A stretch of 64,000 nucleotides of DNA, from NCBI GenBank assembly GCA_004560375.1, contig SFVC01000012.1:9794-73793 (forward strand), in the 5' to 3' direction. This DNA comes from a bacterium. GTDB lineage: Bacteria > Bacillota > Clostridia > Oscillospirales > Oscillospiraceae. A program made the translations under genes and the position numbers. The stretch's first letter is position 1; each line of letters opens with the position of its first letter. Positions 24,832 to 33,221 of the stretch are shown in pieces. Under the pieces are notes generated by a model. That model was not told the DNA's origin. It ran no database searches and saw nothing but the letters and a program-made list of their open reading frames with translations.

Positions 24832-26751
24832 TTACTGCATGAGGGAGCACACCAGCTCGGTGTAGGCGGCGGGATCCTCGATGGGCAGGCCCGCGATGAG
24901 CAGGGCCTGGTGGTAGAGCACCTCCACGTACCGGGCGGCCCGATCCCTGTCCCCGCTGTCCAGGGCGGACTTCAGGGCGGCGAAGGGGGCGGCGGCGGGG
25001 TTCAGCTCCAGCACGCGCTCCGCCTTCATGGGGCCCATGGGGGAGGCGGAGCCCTCCACCCTGGAGAAGTACTTCTCCATCTCCAGGGACATGGGGCCGT
25101 CCGCCGTCATGCACACCGGGGCGGTCTTGAGGATTTTGGACACCCGGGCCTCCTTGATCCGGCCGCCCAGGGTCTCCTTCACGAAGTCCAGCACGGGCTT
25201 GGCCTCCTCCGCCTGCTTTTCCTGCTCCGCCTTTTCCTCGTCGGTCTCGGGCAGGGCGTCCGGGTCGGAGACGGACTTCAGCTGCTTGCCGGATACCTCC
25301 CGGAGGGCGTTCATCACGAACTCGTCCGTCTCCTCCGTCAGATAGAGGATCTCCCAGCCCTTGTCCGCGATGCGCTCCACCTGGGGCAGATGGGCGGCCT
25401 GGTCGGCGCTGTCGGCGCAGACGTAGTAGATGTGCTCCTGATCCGCGGGCATCCGCTCCACGTACTCGGCCAGGGAGGACAGTTTGCCCTCCTTGGAGGT
25501 GGTGAACAGCAGCAGATCCTGCAGCAGCTCCTTTTTCGCGCCGTAGTTGTCCACCACGCCGAATTTGAGCTGGCGGCCGAAGGCGGCCCAGAACTTCTCG
25601 TACTTCTCCCGGTCGTCCTTCATCAGCTTGAGCAGCTCGTTCTTGATCTTCTTCTCCAGGGCGGTGGCGATGATCTTCAACTGGCGGTCGTGCTGGAGCA
25701 TCTCCCGGGAGATGTTCAGCGAGAAGTCCGGGGAGTCGGCCACGCCCTTCACGAAGCGGAAGCAGTCGGGGAGCAGGTCGGCGCACTTGTCCATGATGAG
25801 CACGCCGGAGGAGTAGAGCTGGAGGCCCTTCTCGTACTCCCGGGTGTAGAAGTCGTAGGGGGTGTTGGACGGGATGAACAGCAGGGCCTTGAAGGTCACC
25901 GTGCCCTCGGAGGAGGTGGTGATGGTGGCCAGGGGGGGCTGCCAGTCGCCGAACTTTTCCTGATAGAACTGGTCGTACTCCTCCTGCTTTACCTTGGAGC
26001 GGGGGCGCTGCCACAGGGGCACCATGGAGTTGATGGTCTTTTCCTCCACCACCGTCTCCCACTCGGGCTTGTAGTCGTCCCCGGCGTCGGCGGGCTTCTC
26101 CTTCTGGCGGTAGTCCTCCACCTCCATGCGGATGGGGTGGCGGATGTAGTCGGAGTATTTTTTGATCAGGGTCTGGAGGCGGTTGGTCTCCAGGTACTCG
26201 CTGTAGTGCTCGTCCTCCGTGTCGGGCTTGAGGTGCATGATCACGTCGGTGCCGGGGGCCTCCTTTTCACACTCGGTGATGGTGTAGCCGTCCGCGCCGG
26301 AGGACTTCCAGCAGTGGGCGGCGTCCTCGCCGTGGCGGCGGGTGATCACCGTCACCTCGTCCGCCACCATGAAGGCGGAGTAGAAGCCCACGCCGAACTG
26401 GCCGATGATGTCCGACTTGTCTTTGCCGTCTTCCATGTCCGCCTTGAACTGCAGGGAGCCGCTCTTGGCGATGGTGCCCAGGTTCTGCTCCAGTTCGGCG
26501 GCGGTCATGCCTACGCCGTTGTCCGACACGGTGAGGGTGCGCTCCCCTTTGTCCGGGGTGACGGTGATGCGAAGGTCGCTTCGCTTGGTCTTCACCGTAT
26601 CGTCCGTCAGGGAGAGGTAGGCCAGCTTGTCAATGGCGTCGCTGGCGTTGGAGATGATCTCCCGGAGGAAGATCTCTTTGTGGGTGTAGATGGAGTTGAT
26701 CATCAGATCCATCAGGCGCTTGGATTCCGCTTTGAACTGCTTTTTTGCCAT
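24832..26751 (-). CDS. htpG: Molecular chaperone HtpG (Hsp90)
   Basis: A 639-aa cytosolic Hsp90. The N-terminal GHKL ATPase has 'EIFLREIISNASDAIDKL', the DNGVGM loop and 'GQFGVGFYSAFMVADEV'. The middle domain has 'LNISREMLQHDRQLKII' and the C-terminal dimerisation domain is complete. The ATG at 26751 (GAGGT 10 nt upstream) was chosen over an in-frame GTG at 26763. The gene has its own promoter and a perfect CIRCE operator just upstream, so it is predicted to be heat-induced through the HrcA repressor. Confidence 0.96.
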   Translation of the reverse strand: MAKKQFKAESKRLMDLMINSIYTHKEIFLREIISNASDAIDKLAYLSLTDDTVKTKRSDLRITVTPDKGERTLTVSDNGVGMTAAELEQNLGTIAKSGSLQFKADMEDGKDKSDIIGQFGVGFYSAFMVADEVTVITRRHGEDAAHCWKSSGADGYTITECEKEAPGTDVIMHLKPDTEDEHYSEYLETNRLQTLIKKYSDYIRHPIRMEVEDYRQKEKPADAGDDYKPEWETVVEEKTINSMVPLWQRPRSKVKQEEYDQFYQEKFGDWQPPLATITTSSEGTVTFKALLFIPSNTPYDFYTREYEKGLQLYSSGVLIMDKCADLLPDCFRFVKGVADSPDFSLNISREMLQHDRQLKIIATALEKKIKNELLKLMKDDREKYEKFWAAFGRQLKFGVVDNYGAKKELLQDLLLFTTSKEGKLSSLAEYVERMPADQEHIYYVCADSADQAAHLPQVERIADKGWEILYLTEETDEFVMNALREVSGKQLKSVSDPDALPETDEEKAEQEKQAEEAKPVLDFVKETLGGRIKEARVSKILKTAPVCMTADGPMSLEMEKYFSRVEGSASPMGPMKAERVLELNPAAAPFAALKSALDSGDRDRAARYVEVLYHQALLIAGLPIEDPAAYTELVCSLMQ

Positions 26752-26834
26752 GAGTTTTTGCACCTCGTATCTAAAAATTTTTTACTGTCTCCCCGCGCGG
26801 GGGCGGAGGGGCAAAGTGGTGACAAAGAATTGCG

Positions 26835-26861
26835 TTAGCACTCTGAAGACCGGAGTGCTAA
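26835..26861. promoter_or_regulatory. CIRCE operator (HrcA-binding site)
   Basis: TTAGCACTC, nine bases, GAGTGCTAA: an exact match to the CIRCE consensus. It lies directly downstream of the htpG -10 box. The remaining bases to murA (26896-27089) show nothing I can identify. Confidence 0.96.
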
Positions 26862-26866
26862 TTGGT

Positions 26867-26895
26867 ACTATAATACGATTCGCCGGACTTTGCAA
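26867..26895 (-). promoter_or_regulatory. htpG promoter
   Basis: Minus strand TTGCAA (26895-26890), N17, TATAGT (26872-26867), immediately upstream of CIRCE. Confidence 0.75.
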
Positions 26896-27089
26896 GAGAG
26901 TTTGCAAAAAATTCACAATTTTACGGGCGGAACGGCGGAACCGGCGGAACGGAACGGGCCGTTTTGCCATTTTTCGCGGGAATATCCGGGGGAAAGCAGG
27001 GGCAGAATAGGGTTGCGGGGGAGAAAGGCAGATGGAAAAATTTTGCCAGAGCTTTTGGCGGGACAAAAGGGTTTTTGGGAAAGTTTTGG

Positions 27090-27118
27090 TTGCCTTTACT
27101 TAGCGTTGGTGCTATAAT
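27090..27118 (+). promoter_or_regulatory. murA promoter
   Basis: TTGCCT (27090-27095), N17 and a consensus TATAAT (27113-27118). The start codon is about 120 nt downstream. Confidence 0.7.
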
Positions 27119-27240
27119 ATATTGATAGAAAATGGGTGGGGTGCGTCTGCCCTGCTCTTTGCGCTTTTGAATCTATCGGGGGAACGCGGCCCCTTTTACA
27201 AAGTATATCCGGTGAAACCGGGAATCTGAGGTGCTGAACA

Positions 27241-28539
27241 TTGAAAAAATATGTCATTCACGGCGGGAGACCGCTTTACGGTAAGGTTGCGATCAGCGGC
27301 GCCAAGAACGCCGCCGTGGCCATTATTCCCGCCACCCTGCTGGTGGAAGGGACATGCCGGATTGAAAATATTCCAGAGATCAGCGACGTGGATCTGCTGC
27401 TGAACATTCTGCGGGATCTGGGGGCCAGGGTGCGGGTGATCAACCGCACCACGGTGGAGGTGGACTGCTCCGCCGTGGGCAGCCAGACGGTGCCCTATGA
27501 CGCGGGACGGAAGCTGCGGGCCAGCTATTACCTGCTGGGGGCTATGCTGGGGCGGTTCGGCAAGGCCGAGGTGCCCATGCCCGGCGGGTGCGATTTCGGC
27601 AGCCGGCCCATCGATCAGCACCTGAAGGGCTTTGCCGCCCTGGGCGCAGAGGTGGAGATCAAAAACGGCTATCTGTGCGCCGAGACGAAGGGCGGACGGA
27701 TGAAGGGCAGCCAGATCTATCTGGACGTGGCCAGCGTGGGGGCCACCATGAACCTGATGCTGGCCGCCGTGCTGGCGGAGGGCACCACCGTCATTGAAAA
27801 TACCGCCCGGGAGCCCCATATCGTGGATCTGGCCAACTTTTTGAACTCCATGGGGGCCGAGATCACCGGGGCGGGCACCGATGTGATCAAGATCCGGGGC
27901 GTGGAGCGGCTCCACGGCGGGGAATACTCCATCATCCCCGATCAGATCGAGGCGGGCACCTACATGGCCGCCGTGGCTGCCGCCGGAGGCGAAGTCCGGG
28001 TGTGCGGCATCATCCCCAAGCACATGGAGTGCATCACCGCCAAGCTGGTGGAGATGGGCGCCGAGGTGGACGAGGAGGGGGATTCCCTCATTGTGCGCCG
28101 CCATGGGCCCCTCCAGAGAACCAACATCAAAACCATGTTTTATCCGGGTTTTCCCACCGATATGCACCCCCAGATCGCGGCGGTGCTGTGCCTGGCGCAG
28201 GGCACCAGCGTGATCACCGAGGGCGTGTGGGACAACCGATACCGCTATACCGAGGAGTTCCGGCGGCTGGGCGCCAAGATCCAGGTGGACGGCAAGATCG
28301 CCATCATCGAGGGCGTGGAGAAGCTGACGGGGGCGCCCATGGAGGCCTGCGATCTGCGGGCGGGGGCGGCCATGATCATCGCGGGGCTGGCTGCTCAGGG
28401 CACCAGCGAGATCTCCAATGTGAAGCACATCGAGCGGGGCTATGAGGACATCATCGGGAAGCTGACCGGGATCGGAGCGGATATCCGGGCGGTGGAGGTG
28501 CCCGAGCCGGATCGAAAGCAGGCGCCCGCTGCGGGGTGA
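27241..28539 (+). CDS. murA: UDP-N-acetylglucosamine 1-carboxyvinyltransferase MurA
   Basis: A 432-aa EPSP-synthase-fold enzyme catalysing the first committed step of peptidoglycan synthesis. The catalytic Cys is in PGGCDFGSRPIDQH (fosfomycin target retained, so no Cys-to-Asp resistance). 'SGAKNAAVAIIPATLL' opens the fold, and 'FPTDMHPQ' and 'RAGAAMIIAGLAA' follow. Start is TTG at 27241 with GAGGTG upstream; no in-frame ATG or GTG precedes it. It is monocistronic, with its own promoter. Confidence 0.96.
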   Translation: MKKYVIHGGRPLYGKVAISGAKNAAVAIIPATLLVEGTCRIENIPEISDVDLLLNILRDLGARVRVINRTTVEVDCSAVGSQTVPYDAGRKLRASYYLLGAMLGRFGKAEVPMPGGCDFGSRPIDQHLKGFAALGAEVEIKNGYLCAETKGGRMKGSQIYLDVASVGATMNLMLAAVLAEGTTVIENTAREPHIVDLANFLNSMGAEITGAGTDVIKIRGVERLHGGEYSIIPDQIEAGTYMAAVAAAGGEVRVCGIIPKHMECITAKLVEMGAEVDEEGDSLIVRRHGPLQRTNIKTMFYPGFPTDMHPQIAAVLCLAQGTSVITEGVWDNRYRYTEEFRRLGAKIQVDGKIAIIEGVEKLTGAPMEACDLRAGAAMIIAGLAAQGTSEISNVKHIERGYEDIIGKLTGIGADIRAVEVPEPDRKQAPAAG

Positions 28540-28661
28540 TAAAATAAAAGCTGGGGCCCCCGCAAAGCCCGTCTTCCGGCTTTGTGGGGAGAGGAGGGGC
28601 AAGGGAATGAAGTCCGGGATGCTCGAAGGGCGTCCCGGACGGAATGGATTTTGCGACGACG

Positions 28662-28686
28662 AAGGGCGGCGATGCCGCCCTTTTTT
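28662..28686 (+). terminator. Terminator between murA and the YycJ-like gene
   Basis: A 9-bp stem AAGGGCGGC/GCCGCCCTT with a GAT loop and six Ts. Confidence 0.8.
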
Positions 28687-28706
28687 GATGGGAGAGGGTG
28701 TGTTTT

Positions 28707-29492
28707 GTGTTAAAAGCGGCGACGCTGGCCAGCGGATCCTCCGGAAACTGCATGGTGGTCAGCGACGGGCGGGTACATATTTTGATCGACGCGGGCATAT
28801 CCACCCGGCGGATCGCCCAGGGGCTGAAGGAGCTGGGGCTGGAGCTGCGGCATATCGCCGGGGTGCTCATCACCCATGAGCACGTCGATCACGTGGCGGC
28901 GCTGCCGGTGCTGTGCCGGCAGGCGGGGGCGGCGCTGTTTACTGCGGAGAGCACCGCCTTCGCCCTGTGCGCCAAGTGGCCCGGGCTGGAGGAGCGGTTC
29001 CGGGTGTTCGCGCCGGGACAGCGGTTCGCCCTGGGGGAGTGGGAGATCGGCACCTTCGCCACCAGCCACGACTGCGCCTGCCCGGTGGGGTTCTCTGTGG
29101 AGGACGGACGGCGGAAGCTGGCGCTGTGCACCGATACCGGCTATATCACCCCCCAGGCCCGGGAGGGGGTGCGGGGGGCCTGCACGCTGGTGGGGGAGTT
29201 TAACTATGACCCGGAGATGCTGCGGCGGGGGCCCTATCCCCGGCACTTGCAGGAGCGGATCCGGGGGGACGCGGGGCACCTGTCCAACGAGATGGGCGGG
29301 GAGCTGGCGGCCTGGGCGGTTGAGCATGGAGCGGCGCGGGTGGTGCTCGCCCACCTGTCCCAGGAGAACAACCGGCCGCAGCTGGCGCTGGAGGCGGCGG
29401 GACGGGCGCTGGCGGGGGCTGGAGTCGGAGAGGGAGACGTGGAGCTGCTCTGCGCGCCCCGGGGGGAGTGCTCGGGGTGGTTTGAGGTATAG
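28707..29492 (+). CDS. MBL-fold metallo-hydrolase, YycJ/WalJ-like
   Basis: A 261-aa metallo-beta-lactamase-fold protein. The opening 'LKAATLASGSSGN' is typical of YycJ, and the metal site THEHVDH (about residue 56) is intact. 'CTDTGYIT' and the C-terminal 'VLAHLSQENN' complete the fold. YycJ/WalJ is a double-strand exonuclease-like protein linked to DNA repair and division timing; here no walRK genes are near. The GTG at 28707 was chosen over one at 28698 by homology and ribosome-site spacing (GAGAGGG). Confidence 0.85.
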   Translation: MLKAATLASGSSGNCMVVSDGRVHILIDAGISTRRIAQGLKELGLELRHIAGVLITHEHVDHVAALPVLCRQAGAALFTAESTAFALCAKWPGLEERFRVFAPGQRFALGEWEIGTFATSHDCACPVGFSVEDGRRKLALCTDTGYITPQAREGVRGACTLVGEFNYDPEMLRRGPYPRHLQERIRGDAGHLSNEMGGELAAWAVEHGAARVVLAHLSQENNRPQLALEAAGRALAGAGVGEGDVELLCAPRGECSGWFEV

Positions 29493-29551
29493 CGCGGCGA
29501 TGGCCGGATGGGAGAAGGCTGGAACGGAGCGCGAAGGAGAAAGCGGGGAAT

Positions 29552-30037
29552 ATGATGGTTGACATTACACTGATCTGCGTGGGCAAGCTGAAAGAAAAGT
29601 TTTATCAGGACGCCTGCGCGGAGTATGTCAAGCGGCTGGGCGGATGCTGCAAGCTGAGCATTGTGGAGATCCCCGAGCAGCGGCTGTCCAAAAATCCGTC
29701 GCTGGGGGAGATCCAGGGGGCGCTGGAGAAGGAGGGGGACGCGATCCGGGGGAAGATTCCGTCCAATTCCAGCGTGGTTGTGCTGGCCATTGAGGGGAAA
29801 ACGCGATCCAGCGAGGAGCTGGCCCAGATGATCTCCGATTGGGCCCGCAGCCCGGCGAAGCATCTGGTGTTTGTCATCGGGGGATCCTATGGGCTCCACC
29901 CGTCGGTGAAGGCGGGGGCCTGGTGCTCGCTGTCTATGTCGCCTATGACCTTTCCCCACCATTTGGCCCGGGTGATGCTGCTGGAGCAGATCTATCGGGC
30001 GTTTAAGATTCAGGAGGGGGCGGATTACCACAAATAA
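29552..30037 (+). CDS. rlmH: 23S rRNA (pseudouridine-1915-N3)-methyltransferase RlmH
   Basis: A 161-aa SPOUT methyltransferase. 'ITLICVGKLKEKFYQDACAEYVKRL' is the standard N-terminus. The SAM-binding knot 'FVIGGSYGLHPSV' and the closing 'LLEQIYRAFKIQEGADYHK' are diagnostic. Two ATGs in a row (29552, 29555) are possible starts; AAGGAGA at 29534 favours the first. In many Firmicutes rlmH follows yycJ, as here. Confidence 0.95.
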   Translation: MMVDITLICVGKLKEKFYQDACAEYVKRLGGCCKLSIVEIPEQRLSKNPSLGEIQGALEKEGDAIRGKIPSNSSVVVLAIEGKTRSSEELAQMISDWARSPAKHLVFVIGGSYGLHPSVKAGAWCSLSMSPMTFPHHLARVMLLEQIYRAFKIQEGADYHK

Positions 30038-30077
30038 AAAGCGCGGAGCCGTCATGAGCAGACGGAACGTGACAATA
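30038..30077. repeat. Short copy of the 3'-end dispersed repeat
   Basis: GCGCGGAGCCGTCATGAGCAG followed closely by ACGTGACAA repeats the two ends of 11989-12125 with the middle deleted. It sits right after the rlmH stop. Confidence 0.65.
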
Positions 30078-30091
30078 AAATAAGCGCGGAG

Positions 30092-30124
30092 AATTCCGGG
30101 GCAAAATTTGCCTCGGAATTTTTT
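30092..30124 (+). terminator. rlmH terminator
   Basis: AATTCC-G-GGGCAAA pairs with TTTGCC-TC-GGAATT, followed by six Ts. It separates rlmH from the phage cluster. Confidence 0.8.
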
Positions 30125-30183
30125 GTTTTGCACTGGAATGGACAACAGAAGGGGCGTTTCCGGCACCGGCGAGGAGGCTTGGT

Positions 30184-30504
30184 ATGGAGCGCGAGGAGAT
30201 GGGGCTGGAGGAGCTGGGCCAGGCGGAGCTGCTGGAGGAACTGCGGCGGCTGGCGGCGTGGAGGAACAACGACGTGGTGAAGCTGGCCTTCCTGGACGGG
30301 GAGGCGGCGGATCAGGTGGACGCGCTGGATCTGTCCGGCGTGGTGGAGCTGAAACGGAATGCAAACGGCACGTTTGAGGCCAAATTTGTGGACAAGGTGC
30401 GGGTTTTGACCATGATCCGGGAGCTGATGGAGGAGCGCCGGGACGGAGAGCTGGAGGCGTTTCTGGACGGGCTGTGCCGGGACGGGGAGGCGGATAAGGA
30501 GTGA
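30184..30504 (+). CDS. Putative phage terminase small subunit
   Basis: A 106-aa acidic, helical protein placed directly before the large terminase and overlapping it by 4 nt. The stretch 'RNNDVVKLAFLDGEAADQVDALDLSGVVELKRNANGTFEAKFVDKVRVLTMIRELM' has the layout of the C-terminal half of XtmA-like small subunits (a DNA-substrate part followed by a 'D-K-x-x-A-L-E-L-L'-like helix). No N-terminal HTH is evident, so it is shorter than usual small terminases (150-250 aa). The assignment rests mainly on position. Confidence 0.55.
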   Translation: MEREEMGLEELGQAELLEELRRLAAWRNNDVVKLAFLDGEAADQVDALDLSGVVELKRNANGTFEAKFVDKVRVLTMIRELMEERRDGELEAFLDGLCRDGEADKE

Positions 30505-31733
30505 GGCGGCCGGAGTTTTCCCCCAAGCAGCGGGTGGTGCTGGACTGGTGGAGGGACGGGCGGTACGACGCCGTGATCTGCGACGGGGCGGTGCGGTCGG
30601 GGAAAACCTTTGCCCTGAGCGTGTCCTTTTTTCTGTGGGCCATGGCCCGGTTCCAGAGGCAGAGGTTCGGGCTGTGCGCCGGGTCGATTGCCGGGGTGCG
30701 GCGGAACCTGCTGGCTCAGGCCAGGCCCGTGCTCACCGGGCTGGGGTTCCGGTGGGAGGAGGTTGTGAGCCGAAACGAGGTCACCCTGCGGGGCGGGGGA
30801 CGGGAGAATACCTTTTACCTCTACGGCGGACGGGACGAGGGGAGCTTTGCCTCCATCCAGGGGATCACGCTGGCGGGGGCGCTGCTGGACGAGGCGGCGC
30901 TGATGCCCCGATCCTTTGTGGAGCAGGCGGCGGCCCGGTGCTCCGTGCGGGGCGGGCTGGTGTGGTTCTCCTGCAACCCGGCGGGGCCGGAGCACTGGTT
31001 TTATAAAGAGTGGATCTGCAAGGCGGAGGAGAAGCGGGCGCTCTACCTGCGCTTCACCATGGAGGACAACCCGGCGCTGGCGCCGGCGGTGCGGGAGCGG
31101 TATGAGCGGATGTTCCGGGGGGCCTTTTACCGGCGGTATGTGCTGGGGGAGTGGGCGGCGGCGGAGGGGCTGGTGTATGACTTCTTTGACGCGGACGCTA
31201 TGCCGCCGGCCCCGGCGGGGCCGTTTGCCCGGTGGCGGATCTCCTGCGACTATGGGACGAGAAATCCGGCTTCCTTCGGGCTGTGGGGGGAGCTGGATGG
31301 GATCTGGTACCGGGTGCGGGAGTTTTACTATGACGCGCGGCAGGAGGGACGGCAGAAAACCGATGGGGAATACGCGGAGGAACTGAAAAATTTGGCGGGG
31401 GGACGTTGCATCGAAACGGTCATCGTAGACCCCTCGGCGGCCAGCTTTATCGAGACACTGCGGCGGGAGGGCTGGAGCGTGCGGAAGGCGGACAACCGGG
31501 TGCTGGAGGGCATCCGGAGGACGGCCACGGCGCTGAAAACCGGGCGGATTGTGATCTGCCGGGAGTGCGGGGCGGCGGCCCGGGAGTTCAGGCTGTACCG
31601 CTGGGAGGAGAGCGGGGACGGCGATCAGGTGCGGAAGGAAAACGATCACGCCATGGATGAGATCCGGTATTTTGTGATGGCCATGGACACGGGGGAACGG
31701 GCGGCGCGGTTCGTGGAGCGGGCTGTGTTTTGA
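30501..31733 (+). CDS. Phage terminase large subunit (PBSX/XtmB family)
   Basis: A 410-aa packaging ATPase-nuclease. The Walker A-like GAVRSGKTFAL (about residues 29-39), Walker B/catalytic 'LLDEAALMP' (about residue 131), the coupling 'WFSCNPAGPEHWFYKEWI' and the RNase H-like nuclease Asp in 'ISCDYGTRNPASFGLW' plus 'TVIVDPSA' are present in order, as in XtmB. All catalytic motifs look intact, which argues that packaging is still under selection. GTG start overlaps the previous stop (GTGA). Confidence 0.9.
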   Translation: MRRPEFSPKQRVVLDWWRDGRYDAVICDGAVRSGKTFALSVSFFLWAMARFQRQRFGLCAGSIAGVRRNLLAQARPVLTGLGFRWEEVVSRNEVTLRGGGRENTFYLYGGRDEGSFASIQGITLAGALLDEAALMPRSFVEQAAARCSVRGGLVWFSCNPAGPEHWFYKEWICKAEEKRALYLRFTMEDNPALAPAVRERYERMFRGAFYRRYVLGEWAAAEGLVYDFFDADAMPPAPAGPFARWRISCDYGTRNPASFGLWGELDGIWYRVREFYYDARQEGRQKTDGEYAEELKNLAGGRCIETVIVDPSAASFIETLRREGWSVRKADNRVLEGIRRTATALKTGRIVICRECGAAAREFRLYRWEESGDGDQVRKENDHAMDEIRYFVMAMDTGERAARFVERAVF

Positions 31734-31804
31734 GCACCGATTGTGGAGGGGAAATGCCCTGAAAGGGGATTTCTATAACTTTTTGGAACGAAAGGAGAAG
31801 GAGT

Positions 31805-32188
31805 ATGGATATCTGTTTCGAGGGCGTGGGCCAGACGGCCGCCACCTTCCAGGCCGGGGAGGGCGTGAAGCCGGGCATGGCGGTCACCATGACGGGCAAC
31901 GGCGCCGTGGGCCTGGGCAGCGACGGGGCGCTGCCCTGCGGCGTGGTGCTGGGCGGCGTGCGGGACGGCGCGGCGGCGGTGCAGATCGGCGGGGCCGCTG
32001 AGGTGGCCTATTCCGGGGACACCGCGCCCACGGCGGGCTGGCAGGAGCTGGTGCTGGACGGCGCGGGCGGCGTCAGACTGGCGGACAAGACCGCGGATCA
32101 GGCCGCCGGCAAGACCGCCGAGAGCGGTCTGCACTGCCTGGTGCTGACGGTGGACACCACGGCGAAAACCGCCGTGGTGTGTATGTGA
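31805..32188 (+). CDS. Capsid decoration (cement) protein, DUF2190-like
   Basis: A 127-aa beta-rich protein with 'VKPGMAVTMTGNGAVGLGSDGALPCGVVLGGVRDGAAAVQIGG', the pattern of phage head-stabilising proteins related to DUF2190/gpD. It has an excellent AAAGGAGAAGGAG ribosome site, suggesting high expression as for a structural protein, and directly precedes the capsid gene. The family call is by pattern and position. Confidence 0.6.
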   Translation: MDICFEGVGQTAATFQAGEGVKPGMAVTMTGNGAVGLGSDGALPCGVVLGGVRDGAAAVQIGGAAEVAYSGDTAPTAGWQELVLDGAGGVRLADKTADQAAGKTAESGLHCLVLTVDTTAKTAVVCM

Positions 32189-32210
32189 GACGGGAAAGGG
32201 AGGAATGGAT

Positions 32211-33221
32211 ATGGCGCAGAGATTTGACGGTCTGAGGCTGGAAAAGGGGATGTACCACGAGGCGGGCAAGTCCTTCACCCAGGTGCTGGAGAATCTGGAT
32301 CCCAGCGAGCAGTACCGGGGCACCGCCCTGGAAGGGCTGGACGCCTACCAGCGGCAGCTCAAGCGGTTCGACATCCGGGTGAAGGGCGCGGGCTCCGACC
32401 TGGTGGACAAGTTTTTCTCCACCAGCCAGTCGGCGGTGCTGTTCCCCGAGTACATCGCCCGGGCGGTGAAGGCGGGGATGGAGGAGGCCAATATCCTCCC
32501 CGAGATCACCGCCACCGAGACCCTCATCGAGGGGATGGACTACCGATCCATCACCTCCGTGCCCGAGGACGAGAAAAAGCTCAAGGAGGTGGCCGAGGGG
32601 GCGGCAATCCCCCAGACCACAGTCCGCACCCGGGACAGCCTGGTGAAGCTCCACAAGCGGGGCAGGGTGCTGGTGGCCTCCTATGAGGCCATCCGGTTCC
32701 AGAAGCTGGATCTGTTCTCCGTCACCCTGCGACAGATCGGAGCCCAGATCGGACGGATGCACCTGGAGGATGCCATCCATGTGATTGTGAATGGCGACGG
32801 CAACAACAACGCCGCCAAAACCAGCGCCGTTGCCACGGCGGGCAAGCTCACCTACGCGGATCTGGTGGCGTTCTGGAACAGCTTTGAGCCCTATCAGCTC
32901 AATACGCTGCTGGTGGGCGCCGACACCATGCCCAAGCTGCTGGAGATGAGCCAGATGCAGGACGCCGCGGCCGGCCTGGACTTCCACGGCACCGGCAAGC
33001 TCATCACCCCCATGGGCGCCAGGGTGCTGCGTACCTCCGCCGTCACCGGGGGCAAGATCATCGGCTTGGACAAGAACTACGCCCTGGAGATGGTGAAGGC
33101 CGGGGACGTGATGGTGGAGTACGACAAGATCATCGACCGGCAGCTGGAGCGGGCCGCCATCACCACCATCTCCGGCTATGCCAAGATCTTTGAGGACGCC
33201 AGCCGGGTGCTGACCGTCTGA
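32211..33221 (+). CDS. Phage major capsid protein (HK97 fold)
   Basis: A 336-aa major head protein. 'FFSTSQSAVLFPEYIARAVKAGMEEANILPEITATETLIEGMDYRSI' marks the N-arm/E-loop region. 'DAIHVIVNGDGNNNAAKT' and the C-terminal A-domain 'LLVGADTMPKLLEMSQ...VMVEYDKIIDRQLERAAITTISGYAKIF' follow the HK97 fold of XkdG-like proteins. The ATG at 32211 was chosen because GGAGG lies 7 nt upstream, whereas the ATG at 32205 would touch the ribosome site. The product has no obvious long scaffold extension. Confidence 0.85.
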   Translation: MAQRFDGLRLEKGMYHEAGKSFTQVLENLDPSEQYRGTALEGLDAYQRQLKRFDIRVKGAGSDLVDKFFSTSQSAVLFPEYIARAVKAGMEEANILPEITATETLIEGMDYRSITSVPEDEKKLKEVAEGAAIPQTTVRTRDSLVKLHKRGRVLVASYEAIRFQKLDLFSVTLRQIGAQIGRMHLEDAIHVIVNGDGNNNAAKTSAVATAGKLTYADLVAFWNSFEPYQLNTLLVGADTMPKLLEMSQMQDAAAGLDFHGTGKLITPMGARVLRTSAVTGGKIIGLDKNYALEMVKAGDVMVEYDKIIDRQLERAAITTISGYAKIFEDASRVLTV

